Translations under genes and position numbers: made by a program
In this document: piece by piece, positions 28,666 to 38,744 of the stretch
Position numbering within the stretch: position 1 is the first letter of the stretch
Layout: each line of letters opens with the position of its first letter
Notes under the pieces: generated by a model
What the model was told of the DNA's origin: nothing
What the model saw: only the letters and a program-made list of their open reading frames with translations
Database searches by the model: none
DNA from: Stenotrophomonas rhizophila
Lineage (GTDB): Bacteria; Pseudomonadota; Gammaproteobacteria; Xanthomonadales; Xanthomonadaceae
Length of the DNA stretch: 64,000 bases
Direction: 5' to 3'
Assembly: GCF_003751305.1 (NCBI RefSeq)
Contig: NZ_RJKV01000001.1
Coordinates: forward strand, 1,221,586-1,285,585

Positions 28666-28963
28666 TCGAGAGAGCGCCGGTAAAGTCATTGACCGCATCA
28701 GTCAGGTGCTGGGGCCTGTCGACGGTGTGTTCTGCTTTCACGAGAAAGCGTTTCTCGGTGGCGCTGCAGTGAGCGGGATCGACGTCAAGCGGCTGCTTTC
28801 GTTGGCGGATCGGACGGAAGACTCCGTCGTGCTGTCGTTGGGCTCTCCTCGCGAGGTAATGCTTGTGGACTGCTATCGAGTTGGTTCTTCGCGTGAATTC
28901 AGTGTGCTTGTGCAAGGTAGTGAACTGGTGCAGAAGCTTGGGACGTGCGTCCTGTCCAGATAA
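28619..28963 (+). CDS. Small ORF of unknown function, possibly the second half of a frameshifted gene
   Basis: A 114-residue reading frame with alternating hydrophobic pattern (AGKVIDRISQVLGPVDGVFCFH, DSVVLSLGSPREVMLVDCYRV) that suggests an alpha/beta fold. No good ribosome site precedes the first ATG, which fits translation as a continuation of the overlapping 28480 frame or coupling to it. No family was recognised. It ends 105 bases before the cheB stop, facing it. Confidence 0.45.
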   Translation: MCQILAASGLVAAYVDRESAGKVIDRISQVLGPVDGVFCFHEKAFLGGAAVSGIDVKRLLSLADRTEDSVVLSLGSPREVMLVDCYRVGSSREFSVLVQGSELVQKLGTCVLSR

Positions 28964-28973
28964 CGTCGCTGCA

Positions 28974-29025
28974 ATCGGTGCGTCGCTCGCGTCGCACCGA
29001 TCCCCGGTGCCGGCGATCGGGGATC
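28974..29025. terminator. Two overlapping stem-loops in a convergent gap
   Basis: ATCGGTGCG (28974-28982) pairs with CGCACCGAT (28993-29001). GATCCCCG (28999-29006) pairs with CGGGGATC (29018-29025). They share three bases, so only one can form at a time. They lie between the convergent 28619 ORF and cheB and lack T-runs. Confidence 0.4.
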
Positions 29026-29068
29026 GGCCGACCCTGGCCGGCGGGCCGTTTCAGCGGTGATGCGAGCC

Positions 29069-30136
29069 TCAACCCCGCGCCAACGCCATCAACCGCTCCG
29101 CAATCCGCTCCAGCGGCACCATCTCCTCCGCTGCGCCCAGCTTGAACGCCGCACCGGGCATGCCCCAGACCACACTGGTCGCTTCGTCCTGCACCAAGGT
29201 GGGCGCGCCCGCGTTCTTCAGATCCAGCAGGCCACGGGCGCCATCGTCGCCCATGCCGGTAAGTATCGCGCCGATGGCATTGGCGCCGGCGCTTTCGGCC
29301 ACCGAGCGGAACAGCACGTCCACGGCGGGCTTGTGCCGGTTGACCGGCGGGCCATCGTCGATCCGGCAGCGCCAGCGCGCACCGTCACGGATGATCCGCA
29401 GGTGCTTGCCGCCCGGGGGGAGATACGCATGGCCGGGCAGCACGGCTTCGCCGTCGGTGGCTTCGCGCACGGACATCGCCGAGTGGCGGTCCAGGCGTTC
29501 GGCGAACGGCGTGCTGAAGGTGGCCGGCAGGTGCTGGGTCATCACCACGGCCGGCGCATCGGCGGGCATGCCTTCCAGCACTACGCGCAGGGCTTCGGTG
29601 CCGCCGGCCGAGGCGCCGATGGCGATCAGACGGTCGGTGGTGCGGAACTGGATGGAGCGCGGCGCGACGGGAGCCACCGCGCCGAGGGTGATGCGCGGCG
29701 GATTCGGGCGCGCCAGCGGACGCACACGCGAGCGTGCGGCCATCTTGACCTTGGCGATGATCTCGTCTGCGTAGCCCTGCAGGCCACGCGCGACATCCAG
29801 CTTGGGTTTGGAGACGAAGTCCACCGCGCCCAGCGCCAATGCCTGCAGCGTGGTGTCAGCGCCACGCTCGGTCAACGAGGAAATCATCACCACCGGCAGC
29901 GGATGCAGGCGCATCAGGTTCTCAAGGAAGGCCAAGCCGTCCATGCGCGGCATTTCCACGTCCAGCGTGATCACGTCCGGTGCCAGGCGCTTGATCTTCT
30001 CGCGCGCCAGCAACGGGTCGGCGGCGGTGCCGACCACTTCGATACCGGGATCGCTGTCGAGGATTTCGCTGAGCATCTGACGCACGACCGCCGAGTCGTC
30101 GACGATCAGGACTTTGCAGGGTGCACCATGGGTCAT
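29069..30136 (-). CDS. cheB: Chemotaxis response regulator CheB, receptor methylesterase/deamidase
   Basis: A 355-residue protein. The receiver domain (1-120) has VDDSAVVRQ and the phosphoacceptor in [17 protein letters not shown]. The C-terminal esterase domain has the serine in [11 protein letters not shown], the histidine in TQHLPATF and the aspartate in [12 protein letters not shown]. It removes methyl groups from chemoreceptors during adaptation. Its start overlaps the cheD stop (ATGA), making cheR-cheD-cheB one coupled unit. It is the only cheB seen here although there are two cheA genes. Confidence 0.97.
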   Translation of the reverse strand: MTHGAPCKVLIVDDSAVVRQMLSEILDSDPGIEVVGTAADPLLAREKIKRLAPDVITLDVEMPRMDGLAFLENLMRLHPLPVVMISSLTERGADTTLQALALGAVDFVSKPKLDVARGLQGYADEIIAKVKMAARSRVRPLARPNPPRITLGAVAPVAPRSIQFRTTDRLIAIGASAGGTEALRVVLEGMPADAPAVVMTQHLPATFSTPFAERLDRHSAMSVREATDGEAVLPGHAYLPPGGKHLRIIRDGARWRCRIDDGPPVNRHKPAVDVLFRSVAESAGANAIGAILTGMGDDGARGLLDLKNAGAPTLVQDEATSVVWGMPGAAFKLGAAEEMVPLERIAERLMALARG

Positions 30137-30729
30137 TCGAACAGCTCCACGCCACCGGTGACCGGGGCTTTGGACAGGCGGGCGCGCACGGCCGATTCGG
30201 TCGCGGCGACTTCGGCTTCATGCGCGTGCGGCAGGCGCTGCACGACGACGCGGCCGGTGTCGGCGAAGAACCACACCTTGCGCGGGTGGATGCCACACAG
30301 GTCTTCGGCAATGATCGGGATGTGCTCGGCCTGCAGGTATTGGCGCACGAACTCGGCGTTGCGGGTGCCGACCGGGTTGCTGGTGAAGCCTTTGAGCACG
30401 TTGGCGCCACCGAACACCTTGGCCTCAAGGCGCTTGCGGTGCGCGCCGCGCTTGAGCAGGTCGTTGATCAGCAGTTCCATGGCGTAGCTGCCGTAGCGCG
30501 CGGGCGCACCATCACCGACATTGCCCTCGGGCAGCAGGAAGTGGTTCATGCCCCCGATCTTCAGTACCGGGTCGCGCAGGCAGGCGGCCACGCAGGAGCC
30601 CAGCGTGGTGGTCAGCGCGGTGTTGTCGTCCACCGCCAGATACTGGGTCGGCAACAGCTTGGCAGCGGTGACCTGGAAGCGGCTGTCGTAGTAACGCATC
30701 ACCTCATCGTTGCGGATCGGCAGGCTCAT
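30133..30729 (-). CDS. cheD: Chemoreceptor glutamine deamidase CheD
   Basis: A 198-residue protein with the catalytic cysteine in [14 protein letters not shown] and the histidine in [10 protein letters not shown], the signature of CheD. It converts specific receptor glutamines to glutamates. The ATG at 30729 overlaps the cheR stop (ATGA). A longer upstream reading in this frame is only the shadow of cheR. It ends overlapping cheB. Confidence 0.95.
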   Translation of the reverse strand: MSLPIRNDEVMRYYDSRFQVTAAKLLPTQYLAVDDNTALTTTLGSCVAACLRDPVLKIGGMNHFLLPEGNVGDGAPARYGSYAMELLINDLLKRGAHRKRLEAKVFGGANVLKGFTSNPVGTRNAEFVRQYLQAEHIPIIAEDLCGIHPRKVWFFADTGRVVVQRLPHAHEAEVAATESAVRARLSKAPVTGGVELFE

Positions 30730-31589
30730 ACCGGCGCTCCGGGCGCGCGCTTGTACAGGGTGCGCCCGCACGGCTGGATCAGATCGGCGGCGTGCAGGTA
30801 GTTCTCGGAGTGGCCGGTATAGAGCAGGCCGTCGTCGCCCATGTGCTGGATCAGGCGCGAGAGGATGCCGCGCTGGGTGGGCTTGTCGAAATAGATCATC
30901 ACGTTGCGGCAGAACAGCGCATCGAACGGGCCGCCGACGTCGTAGCGGTTGGCCAGCAGGTTGAGCGGGCGATAGTCGATCAGATCGCGCAGCGCCGGGT
31001 GAACCCGGCAGTGGCCTTCGTTGGGGCCGGTGCCGCGCTGGAAGTAGCGCTTGCGGATCGCCGGATCCAGGCCGGACACCCGGTCGATCGCATAGACGCC
31101 GCGGCTGGCGGTGGCCAGCACCTGGGTGTCCACGTCGGTGGCCAGGATGCGCACCGGCGGCTTGAGCGTGCCGAAGGTCTCGCAGGCGGTGATGGCCATC
31201 GAGTAGGGCTCTTCGCCGGTGGAAGCCGCGCACGACCACAGCTGGAGGGTCCCGCCACCGTTGCCGCGCAGGCGCAGTTCGTCGGTGAGCTTCTCGAAGT
31301 GATGCGGCTCGCGGAAAAACGCGGTGAGGTTGGTGGTCAGCGCGTTGGTGAACGCCTGCCATTCCTCGCCGCCATGGGATTCGAGCTGATCCAGGTAGTC
31401 GCTGAAACTGCGCATGCCGAGCGCACGCAGACGGCGCGACAGGCGGCCATAGACCATGTCGCGCTTTGCGGGTGCCAGCGAGATGCCGACCCGCTGGTAG
31501 ATCAGCTCGCAGACACGGCGGAAATCACGGTCGGCGAACTCGAATTCGCGGCCATTGGAGGATGCGGCGGTGGCAGGAGGCGTGGACAC
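30726..31589 (-). CDS. cheR: Chemotaxis protein methyltransferase CheR
   Basis: A 287-residue methyltransferase that adds methyl groups to receptor glutamates using S-adenosylmethionine. The N-terminal helical domain (residues 15-80) is followed by the SAM-binding motif [15 protein letters not shown] and the [11 protein letters not shown] motif. It lies just after a receptor whose C-terminus ends in NWQEF, the kind of pentapeptide CheR docks on. A terminator after that receptor separates them by about 15 bases, so cheR may have its own weak promoter or depend on read-through. Confidence 0.96.
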   Translation of the reverse strand: MSTPPATAASSNGREFEFADRDFRRVCELIYQRVGISLAPAKRDMVYGRLSRRLRALGMRSFSDYLDQLESHGGEEWQAFTNALTTNLTAFFREPHHFEKLTDELRLRGNGGGTLQLWSCAASTGEEPYSMAITACETFGTLKPPVRILATDVDTQVLATASRGVYAIDRVSGLDPAIRKRYFQRGTGPNEGHCRVHPALRDLIDYRPLNLLANRYDVGGPFDALFCRNVMIYFDKPTQRGILSRLIQHMGDDGLLYTGHSENYLHAADLIQPCGRTLYKRAPGAPV

Positions 31590-31604
31590 GGGCAGGCTCG
31601 CAGT

Positions 31605-31637
31605 AAAAGGGGGGTGCGGCGGTCGTGCGACCGCCGC
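31605..31637 (-). terminator. Terminator after receptor 1
   Basis: GCGGCGGTCG and CGACCGCCGC form a perfect ten-base stem around a two-base loop, followed on the minus strand by CCCCCCTTTT. It sits between the receptor stop (31644) and the cheR start (31589). Confidence 0.75.
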
Positions 31638-31643
31638 GCAGAC

Positions 31644-33917
31644 TCAGAACTCTTGCCAGTTGCCGTCATCGGCCGGCAGGGCGCGCGAGGGCTTGGCGGC
31701 TGCGACAGGGCGGGGGGCGGCGGGCGCCGGGCGCGGGGCGCTGCGCACTGGCGGCAACGCTGCACCGGCACGCGCGGTGACCGCGCTGACGGCCGCGGCG
31801 ACCTGGTTGTCCAGGCGGAAGATGGCGACGGCATCGGCCAGCTGTGTGGCCTGCTCCTCCATCGAGCGGGCGGCTGCCGTGGCTTCTTCCACCAGGGCGG
31901 CGTTCTGCTGGGTGGTTTCATCCATCTGCACCACGGTCTGGTTGACCTGGTCGATGCCGGCGGACTGCTCCTGCGAGGCGGCGGAAATCTCGGCCATGAT
32001 GTCGGTCACGCGCTGCACCGAGGCGACGATTTCGCCCATGGTGGCGCCGGCCTGGTTGACCAGCTGCGAGCCCTCGGCGACCTTGCCGACCGAATCATCG
32101 ATCAGGCCCTTGATCTCCTTGGCCGCACCGGCCGAACGCTGGGCCAGGGTGCGCACTTCGGAAGCAACGACGGCGAAGCCACGGCCCTGCTCACCGGCGC
32201 GGGCAGCTTCCACCGCCGCGTTCAGTGCCAGGATGTTGGTCTGGAAGGCGATGCCGTCGATGACCGAAATGATCTCGGCGATCTTCTTGGACGAGGTCTG
32301 GATCGCGGCCATGGTGGTCACGACTTCACCGACCACGCTGCCGCCCTGTGACGCAACGGAGTGCGCACCGATGGCCAGCTGATTGGCCTGGCGGGCATGT
32401 TCGGCGTTCTGCCGCACGGTGGAGGTCAGTTCCTCCATCGAGGCGGCGGTTTCTTCCAGGTTGGCGGCCTGCTGCTCGGTGCGGCGTGACAGATCGCTGT
32501 TGCCGGTGGCGATTTCGCCCGCGGACAGGTTGATGCTGCCAGCAGCCGTCTGGATCTGGCCGACGATCTGGGTCAGCTGTGCGACGGTGGCGTTGGCGTC
32601 GTCGCGCATCGTGGCGAACACGCCCTGGAAGTCGCCGTCCATGCGTGCGGTGAGGTCGCCTTCGGCAATGGCGGACAGCAGCTGGGAGAGTTTGCCCAGG
32701 TTCTCGTCGCTTACCTGCATCATCGCGTTGAGGTTGGCGATCATCAGGCGGAAATCGTGATTGAAGCGGGCGGTGTCGCCGCGCTGGCTGAAGTCGCCAG
32801 CCGCGGCGGCCGATGCCAGGCGCTGGATCTCGCCGTTGATGTTGCCCAGGTTCTGCTTGACCGCATCGACGGTGGCGGTGATCTGCGCCTTCTCGCCGGG
32901 GTAGCGGGTGAGATCCGCACTCAGATCACCCTGGGCGTAGCGCTGCACGACGGACAGCACTTCGCTCATGGTCTGCACGTGCGCGCCGACCAGGGTGTTG
33001 GTCTCATGCACCATCAGGCCGTACTCGCCCGGGAAGGCGCCCTCATCCATGCGGTAGCTGGTGTTGCCGGCGTCGTGATGGGTCGCCATCTCGCGCTGGC
33101 CGCTGATCACCGCGTGCAGCTGTTCCTGCATGCGGGCCATGCTTTCCAGCAGGCGGCCAGGCTCGTCATGGGCCTGCTCGCCGATGCGACTGTCCAGCTT
33201 CCCGCGGGCGATGCTCTCGGCCACGTTGGTGGCCTGGCGCAGGGGCAGGGTGATGCGGTTGCCGATCAACCAGCTCAGCGCCAGCACGATCAGCACCACG
33301 CCGCCACCGGTGGCGGTCATGATGCCGGTGAACACCAGCGCCTGCTGCTGCACGTCCTCCATGTAGACGCCGCTGCTGACGACCCACTGCCAAGGCTGGT
33401 ACATGCCGGCGTAGGCCGATTTCACGAACAGGCCCTTTTCGCCGGCCTTCTCCCACTTGTAAGTGACCACGCCGCCGCCGATCCGGGCCATGCCGACCAG
33501 GTCGTAGAACAGGCGGACGCCGTCCTCGGAGCGGAAGTCCTTCATGTCCTGGCCGATCAGATCCTTGCGGAACGGATGCATGATCACGCGGTACCGGGTG
33601 TCGTAGACGCTGTAGTAAAAGGCGTTGTTGTCCGCACGCATGCGGGCCAGTGCTTCCAGCGCGCTCTGCTTGGCCTCCTGCTCGCTGAGCTCGCCGCTCT
33701 GCGCCAGGCCGTGGTAATGATCCAGGATGCCGTAGGTCAGCTCGACCTGGGTCTTGAGGCTGGTCTTGCGCGTTTCGGTCAGGTCCACGTACTGCATGCG
33801 CGCAGCGACCACCGACAGCGCGATCACGCCCAGGGCGATGAGCAGCGTCAGCAGGTTCAGCTTGCGCCGGACGGAGAGGTTGGCGAAGTACTGGTTCCAG
33901 CGGCGGAATAGAGTCAT
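31644..33917 (-). CDS. Methyl-accepting chemotaxis protein 1 (single-Cache sensor, WQEF tail)
   Basis: A 757-residue receptor. After one membrane span (residues 15-40) comes a periplasmic region of about 160 residues with the sCache_2-type stretch [21 protein letters not shown] second span lies near 200-225, then a HAMP domain. A second HAMP-like linker precedes the signalling domain with the hairpin tip [28 protein letters not shown] and so on. The C-terminus has an Ala/Pro-rich linker ending in NWQEF, a docking motif for CheR/CheB. The start at 33917 removes an unlikely leader. It has its own FliA-type promoter and terminator. The ligand is unknown; Cache receptors of this class often bind small carboxylates. 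Confidence 0.93.
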   Translation of the reverse strand: MTLFRRWNQYFANLSVRRKLNLLTLLIALGVIALSVVAARMQYVDLTETRKTSLKTQVELTYGILDHYHGLAQSGELSEQEAKQSALEALARMRADNNAFYYSVYDTRYRVIMHPFRKDLIGQDMKDFRSEDGVRLFYDLVGMARIGGGVVTYKWEKAGEKGLFVKSAYAGMYQPWQWVVSSGVYMEDVQQQALVFTGIMTATGGGVVLIVLALSWLIGNRITLPLRQATNVAESIARGKLDSRIGEQAHDEPGRLLESMARMQEQLHAVISGQREMATHHDAGNTSYRMDEGAFPGEYGLMVHETNTLVGAHVQTMSEVLSVVQRYAQGDLSADLTRYPGEKAQITATVDAVKQNLGNINGEIQRLASAAAAGDFSQRGDTARFNHDFRLMIANLNAMMQVSDENLGKLSQLLSAIAEGDLTARMDGDFQGVFATMRDDANATVAQLTQIVGQIQTAAGSINLSAGEIATGNSDLSRRTEQQAANLEETAASMEELTSTVRQNAEHARQANQLAIGAHSVASQGGSVVGEVVTTMAAIQTSSKKIAEIISVIDGIAFQTNILALNAAVEAARAGEQGRGFAVVASEVRTLAQRSAGAAKEIKGLIDDSVGKVAEGSQLVNQAGATMGEIVASVQRVTDIMAEISAASQEQSAGIDQVNQTVVQMDETTQQNAALVEEATAAARSMEEQATQLADAVAIFRLDNQVAAAVSAVTARAGAALPPVRSAPRPAPAAPRPVAAAKPSRALPADDGNWQEF

Positions 33918-34019
33918 GGGCAGGGCATCTGATCGGCAGGGAAGCACGTGGCGATGCCAGGGAAATCGCGGTGACGTTCACCCACCTGGCCGGCCGCGAC
34001 GAAGTGTCTGGCAATGCTG

Positions 34020-34046
34020 TTATCGGCCGATTCCGGCGAGTATTTA
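34020..34046 (-). promoter_or_regulatory. Sigma-28 (FliA) promoter of receptor 1
   Basis: On the minus strand TAAA, 15 bases, and a perfect GCCGATAA -10 box, about 100 bases before the receptor start. It matches the FliA consensus TAAA-N15-GCCGATAA. Confidence 0.85.
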
Positions 34047-34081
34047 GCCGCTCGCCATTCAGGTAGGCAGTTGGGCATGAA

Positions 34082-34113
34082 AAAGGCCCCGGTGCCGAAG
34101 CGCCGGGGCCTTT
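34082..34113 (-). terminator. Terminator after receptor 2
   Basis: AAAGGCCCCGG pairs perfectly with CCGGGGCCTTT across ten bases; on the minus strand it ends in TTTTT. Confidence 0.9.
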
Positions 34114-34139
34114 GTGTGACACGGCTGTGCGTCAGGAAA

Positions 34140-36503
34140 TCAGAATTCCTGCCAGTCGCCGTCGGCCAGTTCGGTGGCGACCGGGCGCGAGGCCGGGCGA
34201 CGGGCCGGGGCGGCGGCGACCGGTGCGCGGGCGGTGCGCGGTGCGGCGGCAGCCACGACCGGTGCAGGCGCCAGCGCATGCTCGTCCAGCTTGAAAATGG
34301 ACACGGCATCGGTGAGGTGGCCGGCCTGCTCTTCCATCGCGCGGGCAGCGGCGGTGGCTTCTTCCACCAGCGCCGCATTCTGCTGGGTGGTTTCGTCCAT
34401 CTGCACCACGGTCTGGTTGACCTGTTCGATACCGGCCGACTGCTCCTGCGAGGCGGCGGAGATCTCGGCCATGATGTCGGTCACGCGCTGCACCGAGGCG
34501 ACGATCTCGCCCATGGTGGCGCCAGCTTTCTGCACCAGTGCCGAACCGTCGTTGACCTTGCTGACGGAATCGTCGATCAGGCCCTTGATCTCCTTGGCGG
34601 CACCGGCCGAACGCTGGGCCAGGGTGCGCACTTCGGAGGCGACGACCGCGAAACCGCGGCCCTGCTCGCCGGCGCGGGCGGCTTCGACCGCAGCGTTGAG
34701 CGCCAGGATGTTGGTCTGGAAGGCGATGCCGTCGATGACCGAGATGATCTCGGCGATCTTCTTGGACGAGATCTGGATCGCGCTCATGGTGGTCACGACC
34801 TGGCCGACCACGTCACCGCCCTGCGAGGCAACGCTGTGTGCGCCAATGGCGAGCTGGTTGGCCTGGCGGGCGTGCTCGGCGTTCTGGCGCACGGTGGAGG
34901 TGAGTTCCTCCATCGAGGCGGCGGTCTCTTCCAGGTTCGCTGCCTGCTGCTCGGTACGACGCGACAGGTCGCTGTTGCCAGTAGCGATTTCGCTGGCGGC
35001 CGAGCTGATGGCCTGGCTGGAGTCCTTGATGCGGGTGACGATGCTGCTGAGCTGCTCGGCGGTCGCGTTGGCATCGTCGCGCATCCGGGCGAACACGCCC
35101 TGGAAGTCGCCGTGCATGCGCACGCTCAGGTCGCCCTGGGACAGCGCGGTCAGCAGGTTGGACACCTGCTCGATGCTCGCCGAGTTGGCGTCCAGCAGGC
35201 CGTTGATCTGCTGGGCCAGCTGCAGGAAGAAGCCGTCCTTGCCCTCGCTGACGATACGGCCGGACAGATCGCCTGCCGCTGCCTGCGCGATGACGCGGGC
35301 GACTTCGGCTTCGACCAGGGCTTCCGGGGTGCGGTCACGCCACTCGGCGACGTGGCCGACGGTCTCGCCCTGTTCGTTGAAGATGGAGGTCACCGACTGC
35401 GCGAACTGCGCCTGGCCGAACTGCAGCTGGCGATGCGCGACACCATGCTGTTCCAGCTGGCTCATGAAACGATCGTCGGCGCGGTTGTTCTTTTCCAGGA
35501 CGAGGACGGACTTGCCGACCAGCACGGTGGCCGGGTCGAAGTCCGGCAGGTCTTTGTGCAGCTCGTCGGCGTGCTGGCTGAGCGTCTGCTGCAGGGCACG
35601 GTTGGTATAGACGATCTTCATCTCGCCGTCGGTCAGGCACACGCCGGTGGAGCTGTAGTCCAGCGCGGTCCGGATGCGCAGGTTCTCGCGCGCCACGGCC
35701 TGGTCGGTCTCGGTGCGCTCGCGCAGGTCGCGCTGCATGCGCTGCATGGCCTGCAGCAGGTCGCCCACTTCGTCCTTGCGGCTCACATCGATGTGGCCGT
35801 CCAGCTTGCCGCTGGCGACATCGTTGGCGACCGAGACGGCACCGCGCATGCTGCCCACCAGCGAACGGGCGAACAGATACACCAGCACCAGGCCCAGGGC
35901 GGCGCCGCCGAGCAGGGTGATGACGGTCAGCATGGCCGAGGCGGCGTAGGTGGATTCGGCTTCTTCGCGCGAGGCGCGCGAGAGGCGGTTGTCTTCGGCG
36001 ATCAGTGCTTCGAGCGCGGAGGACGCCTTGCGGTGCTTGGCGCGGGTTTCACCGACAAAGGTGTCCACGGCATCGTCGGGCAGGTCCAGCTCGAGCATTT
36101 CGGTGACGGCGTCGTAGGACGCCAGCGAATCGGCCCAATCCTTGGCGAAGGTGTCGAACAGCTTCTTCTGCTGGGGATTGTCGATCAGCTCGGGGTATTT
36201 TTTGATCGAGGCGTCGATCTGGGTGCGCAGGTCCGCAGCGCGGCTCTTGGCTTCAGCCTTGACGTCATCGCTGGCGCGGATGAGGCCCTGGTACGCGGAG
36301 TTGCGGTACTCACCGACCATGCCGCGCATTTCACCGGCCATGCGGATGCTGTCCATCCGGTGTCCGGCCAGCTCGGTGGTGACGTTGTTGAGTGAGTGGA
36401 GGCCACGGTAGGCCACGATGCCCTGCAGCAGCATCACCAGCAGGAGGACGCCGAAAGTCAGCATCAACTTGGGCATCAGTTTGAGGTTGTTGATCCACGG
36501 CAT
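34140..36503 (-). CDS. Methyl-accepting chemotaxis protein 2 (four-helix-bundle sensor with PAS domain, WQEF tail)
   Basis: A 787-residue receptor. The N-terminal span ([20 protein letters not shown]) and a second one near residue 190 flank a four-helix-bundle ligand domain (4HB_MCP). HAMP follows. A PAS-like domain lies near residues 270-390 ([21 protein letters not shown]) in the cytoplasm, then a second HAMP-like segment and the signalling domain. The tail is Ala/Pro/Arg-rich and ends in DWQEF. The ATG at 36503 gives the short basic N-terminus usual for receptors. It is 96 bases after the exported 127-residue protein and may share the FliA promoter at 37057. Confidence 0.93.
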   Translation of the reverse strand: MPWINNLKLMPKLMLTFGVLLLVMLLQGIVAYRGLHSLNNVTTELAGHRMDSIRMAGEMRGMVGEYRNSAYQGLIRASDDVKAEAKSRAADLRTQIDASIKKYPELIDNPQQKKLFDTFAKDWADSLASYDAVTEMLELDLPDDAVDTFVGETRAKHRKASSALEALIAEDNRLSRASREEAESTYAASAMLTVITLLGGAALGLVLVYLFARSLVGSMRGAVSVANDVASGKLDGHIDVSRKDEVGDLLQAMQRMQRDLRERTETDQAVARENLRIRTALDYSSTGVCLTDGEMKIVYTNRALQQTLSQHADELHKDLPDFDPATVLVGKSVLVLEKNNRADDRFMSQLEQHGVAHRQLQFGQAQFAQSVTSIFNEQGETVGHVAEWRDRTPEALVEAEVARVIAQAAAGDLSGRIVSEGKDGFFLQLAQQINGLLDANSASIEQVSNLLTALSQGDLSVRMHGDFQGVFARMRDDANATAEQLSSIVTRIKDSSQAISSAASEIATGNSDLSRRTEQQAANLEETAASMEELTSTVRQNAEHARQANQLAIGAHSVASQGGDVVGQVVTTMSAIQISSKKIAEIISVIDGIAFQTNILALNAAVEAARAGEQGRGFAVVASEVRTLAQRSAGAAKEIKGLIDDSVSKVNDGSALVQKAGATMGEIVASVQRVTDIMAEISAASQEQSAGIEQVNQTVVQMDETTQQNAALVEEATAAARAMEEQAGHLTDAVSIFKLDEHALAPAPVVAAAAPRTARAPVAAAPARRPASRPVATELADGDWQEF

Positions 36504-36559
36504 GGCAGGTGCGGTCTCCAGTGGCAAACGCGTCCGGCCGACGTGACCGGTTGCAGCGA

Positions 36560-36583
36560 CCACGCCGGCCAGTGCCGGCGTGG
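36560..36583 (-). terminator. Stem-loop between the exported protein gene and receptor 2
   Basis: CCACGCCGGC pairs perfectly with GCCGGCGTGG across a four-base loop. There is no T-run, so it may stabilise or attenuate rather than stop transcription. Confidence 0.45.
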
Positions 36584-36599
36584 CAGGGCGTACGGGGGA

Positions 36600-36983
36600 T
36601 TACTTGATGTTGGCCAGCTTCAGGCTGGACGGCGAGCTGACTTCGATTTCAGCGCGCGAGGCATCGCGGGCGATCTTGCCGATCACGCAGACGGTCTTGC
36701 CTTCCAGCGATTCCAGCGGGAAGCTGAACTTGTCACGGTTGGCGCCGGCGATGCGGGCCGAGAAGGTGTGGCGCGGGAAGGCGCCGCCCATGTACAGGAA
36801 GGTCGGCTGGCCTTCGGAGCCTTCGGCGTAGCGGGCCTTTTCGACCTTGCCGCAGACCATGCCGTCCTTGCCGACCGAGCGCGGGGCCATTTCCGGCGGG
36901 ATCATCTCGTTGGACTGGGCAAACGCGGAGGACGCGGAGGTGGCGATCACAGCGACCGAGAACAGGGCAAGCAGGGACTTCAT
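36600..36983 (-). CDS. Small exported protein of unknown function in the chemotaxis cluster
   Basis: A 127-residue protein with a clear signal peptide (MKSLLALFSVAVIATSASSAFA, cleavage before QSNE). The mature part has two cysteines (MVCGKVEKARYAEGS and KTVCVIGKIARD) in strands that suggest a small OB-like beta-barrel. No catalytic motif was seen. It lies between cheW and receptor 2 and has a FliA-type promoter 74 bases upstream, so it is likely made together with late motility genes. A periplasmic role beside a receptor is possible but not shown. Confidence 0.72.
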   Translation of the reverse strand: MKSLLALFSVAVIATSASSAFAQSNEMIPPEMAPRSVGKDGMVCGKVEKARYAEGSEGQPTFLYMGGAFPRHTFSARIAGANRDKFSFPLESLEGKTVCVIGKIARDASRAEIEVSSPSSLKLANIK

Positions 36984-37056
36984 CGGGAAATTCTCCGGGG
37001 ATATGGGCAAGTGGCCCGGCCGTGGGCAATCCAGTGCAGCCGGGTCCTGAATCCAG

Positions 37057-37083
37057 CTATCGGCCGGCTATCGTGGAACTGAA
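37057..37083 (-). promoter_or_regulatory. Candidate FliA promoter of the exported protein / receptor 2
   Basis: On the minus strand TTCAGTTC, 11 bases, GCCGATAG. It matches the FliA consensus well in the -10 box and partly in the -35 box, with the right spacing. Confidence 0.7.
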
Positions 37084-37154
37084 GCACTTTTTCTCCGTGA
37101 CCCGCGTTGCGTTTGCAAACGCGGGTAGAAGCGCTCTTTTTTGTGACAGACGTC

Positions 37155-37649
37155 TCAGGCTGCGACGTCGTCAACGACCAGATGGGTCTGGCCCATGTCG
37201 GCGCTGTCGAGCAGGGTTTCGATGTCGAGCAGGATGAGCATGCGGTCGTCCTGGGTACCGATGCCCGAGATGAAGCGGGTATCGACAGCAGCGCCGAACT
37301 CGGGGGTCGGGCGGATCTGGTCGGCGGCCAGCGGGATGACGTCGGAGACGCTGTCCACGACGATGCCGACGACGCGGTCTTCGACGTTGAGGACGATCAT
37401 GACGGTGAAGGCGTCGTAGGTGGCATTTTCCAGGCGCAGTTTCAGGCGCAGGTCGATGACCGGGACGATGGTGCCGCGCAGGTTGATCACGCCCTTGATG
37501 TAGTCGGGGGCATCGGGGACGCGGGTGACGGAGTCGTAGCCGCGGATTTCCTGGACTTTGAGGATGTCCACGCCGTAGTGCTCGGCGCCGAGGGTGAAGC
37601 TGAGGTATTCGCCGCCGTCGCTGGCAGCGGTGGTGTTCTTGTCGTTCAT
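37155..37649 (-). CDS. cheW: Chemotaxis coupling protein CheW
   Basis: A 164-residue protein made almost only of one CheW (SH3-like) domain, with YGVDILKVQEIRGYDSVTRVPDAPDYIKGVINLRG and IVPVIDLR. It links CheA to receptor tips in the array. The family usually has 150-170 residues, so it is complete. A FliA-type promoter lies 50 bases upstream. A second CheW-domain protein (46996) is larger and probably specialised. Confidence 0.96.
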   Translation of the reverse strand: MNDKNTTAASDGGEYLSFTLGAEHYGVDILKVQEIRGYDSVTRVPDAPDYIKGVINLRGTIVPVIDLRLKLRLENATYDAFTVMIVLNVEDRVVGIVVDSVSDVIPLAADQIRPTPEFGAAVDTRFISGIGTQDDRMLILLDIETLLDSADMGQTHLVVDDVAA

Positions 37650-37698
37650 CGAGGGGTCCTGGGTCGGGCGTGGCGGTCAAAAAACCGGCTTCACGCTG

Positions 37699-37725
37699 GA
37701 TATCGGCCTCGTTGCGGGCGACTTT
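37699..37725 (-). promoter_or_regulatory. FliA promoter of cheW
   Basis: On the minus strand TAAAGTCG, 11 bases, GCCGATAT; a near-perfect sigma-28 site at 50 bases from the start. Confidence 0.88.
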
Positions 37726-37774
37726 AGGGGAGGAGATCTGTCTCCAGACTACGTTGAGTGGCTCAACGGCTGGG

Positions 37775-37807
37775 GCAACAGCAGAAGCAACAGCAGAAGC
37801 AACAGCA
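37775..37807. repeat. Short 12-base tandem repeat
   Basis: The unit GCAACAGCAGAA is repeated 2.75 times between the cheW promoter and the end of ycgR. It does not encode a likely protein and may be a replication-slippage tract. Confidence 0.8.
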
Positions 37808-37825
37808 ACTGGAGCTCAGCGGCCG

Positions 37826-38605
37826 TCAAATCTCCCCGTTTTTCCGGGCACTACGCTGTCGGTCGATGCGGAAGATATAGCGCTGGATCGCGCTGTCACC
37901 GCCGCGCGGAAGGTCATCGAAACGCATGCCGATGCGCTTCATCTCGATGCCATTGGGCAGCTTGACGGCCAGCTGATTGCACACGACCAGCGAGATCTGC
38001 AGTGGGCTGCTGTCCGGCAAGTCCAGCTGGGCGGCATACCGCTTCTGCAGCGAGAAGACGTTGCAGTCGACCGGCACCGTGACCGCCAGACCCCCGCCGC
38101 TGATGTCCACCACGCGCAGGTGGAGGGTCTCGCTGCGGTCTTCATTGATCGGGAACTTCAGGTGCGGCGAATCGGTGATCGGCGTCTCGAGACGGTACAG
38201 CTCGCGGCGCTGCAGGTGGACCAGCTCGTCCGGGAACGGCACGCGGAAGGCCACGTGGCCGTCGTTCTGGGTACGCTCCAGTCCATCGAGCCGGAAACGG
38301 ACCATCACCCGGTCCAGCTGGGCGAAGCAGAGCAGGTGGCCGGCGTCTTCCGCGGCGCGGTTGGCCGGTTCGGACGGGCTGCCGTCGAGCAGCAGCCAGT
38401 CGTCGTCCTCGTCCAGCTCCAGAACGGCCGTCGGGAAGGATTGGTCGCGCCCTCCCAGATGGGCGTTGATCAACGAACGCTGGTCGATCAGCGCCTGCAG
38501 CAACTGCCGGATCTGGCGAGGGTTGCGGACCAGGTAGCGGTCGTCCGTACCGTCGTCGTGCGCGGCATGGGAGGGGTCGTGTGCGTCGAGGCTGCCTTCG
38601 GACAT
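37826..38605 (-). CDS. ycgR: Flagellar brake protein YcgR (PilZ domain)
   Basis: A 259-residue protein. The N-terminal YcgR_N domain (about 20-125) is followed by a PilZ domain. The c-di-GMP binding motifs are both present: RxxxR within [13 protein letters not shown] and DxSxxG in [11 protein letters not shown]. When c-di-GMP is bound, YcgR slows or biases the flagellar motor. This ties the c-di-GMP pathway set by RpfG to motility. The ATG at 38605 gives the family length, and a perfect FliA -10 box lies 57 bases upstream. Confidence 0.92.
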   Translation of the reverse strand: MSEGSLDAHDPSHAAHDDGTDDRYLVRNPRQIRQLLQALIDQRSLINAHLGGRDQSFPTAVLELDEDDDWLLLDGSPSEPANRAAEDAGHLLCFAQLDRVMVRFRLDGLERTQNDGHVAFRVPFPDELVHLQRRELYRLETPITDSPHLKFPINEDRSETLHLRVVDISGGGLAVTVPVDCNVFSLQKRYAAQLDLPDSSPLQISLVVCNQLAVKLPNGIEMKRIGMRFDDLPRGGDSAIQRYIFRIDRQRSARKNGEI

Positions 38606-38661
38606 GGAATCTGCTGAGTTGGGCGGGTGACGACATCCGCAGATGCCAGGGCTCAGTCCGT

Positions 38662-38688
38662 TTATCGGCAGCGGGTCACAATTATGTA
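38662..38688 (-). promoter_or_regulatory. FliA promoter of ycgR
   Basis: On the minus strand TACA, 15 bases, GCCGATAA (perfect -10). The site lies in the gap before the end of receptor 3. Confidence 0.8.
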
Positions 38689-38744
38689 GGGTCAGATGCC
38701 CAGGAGACCGACGCACCGGCGCGTGGCCGGCGCGCCCGGGGCCA

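Noticed and set aside
37775..37807. Possible CRISPR-like repeats
   Set aside because: The 12-base unit is repeated head to tail without spacers and there are no cas genes.
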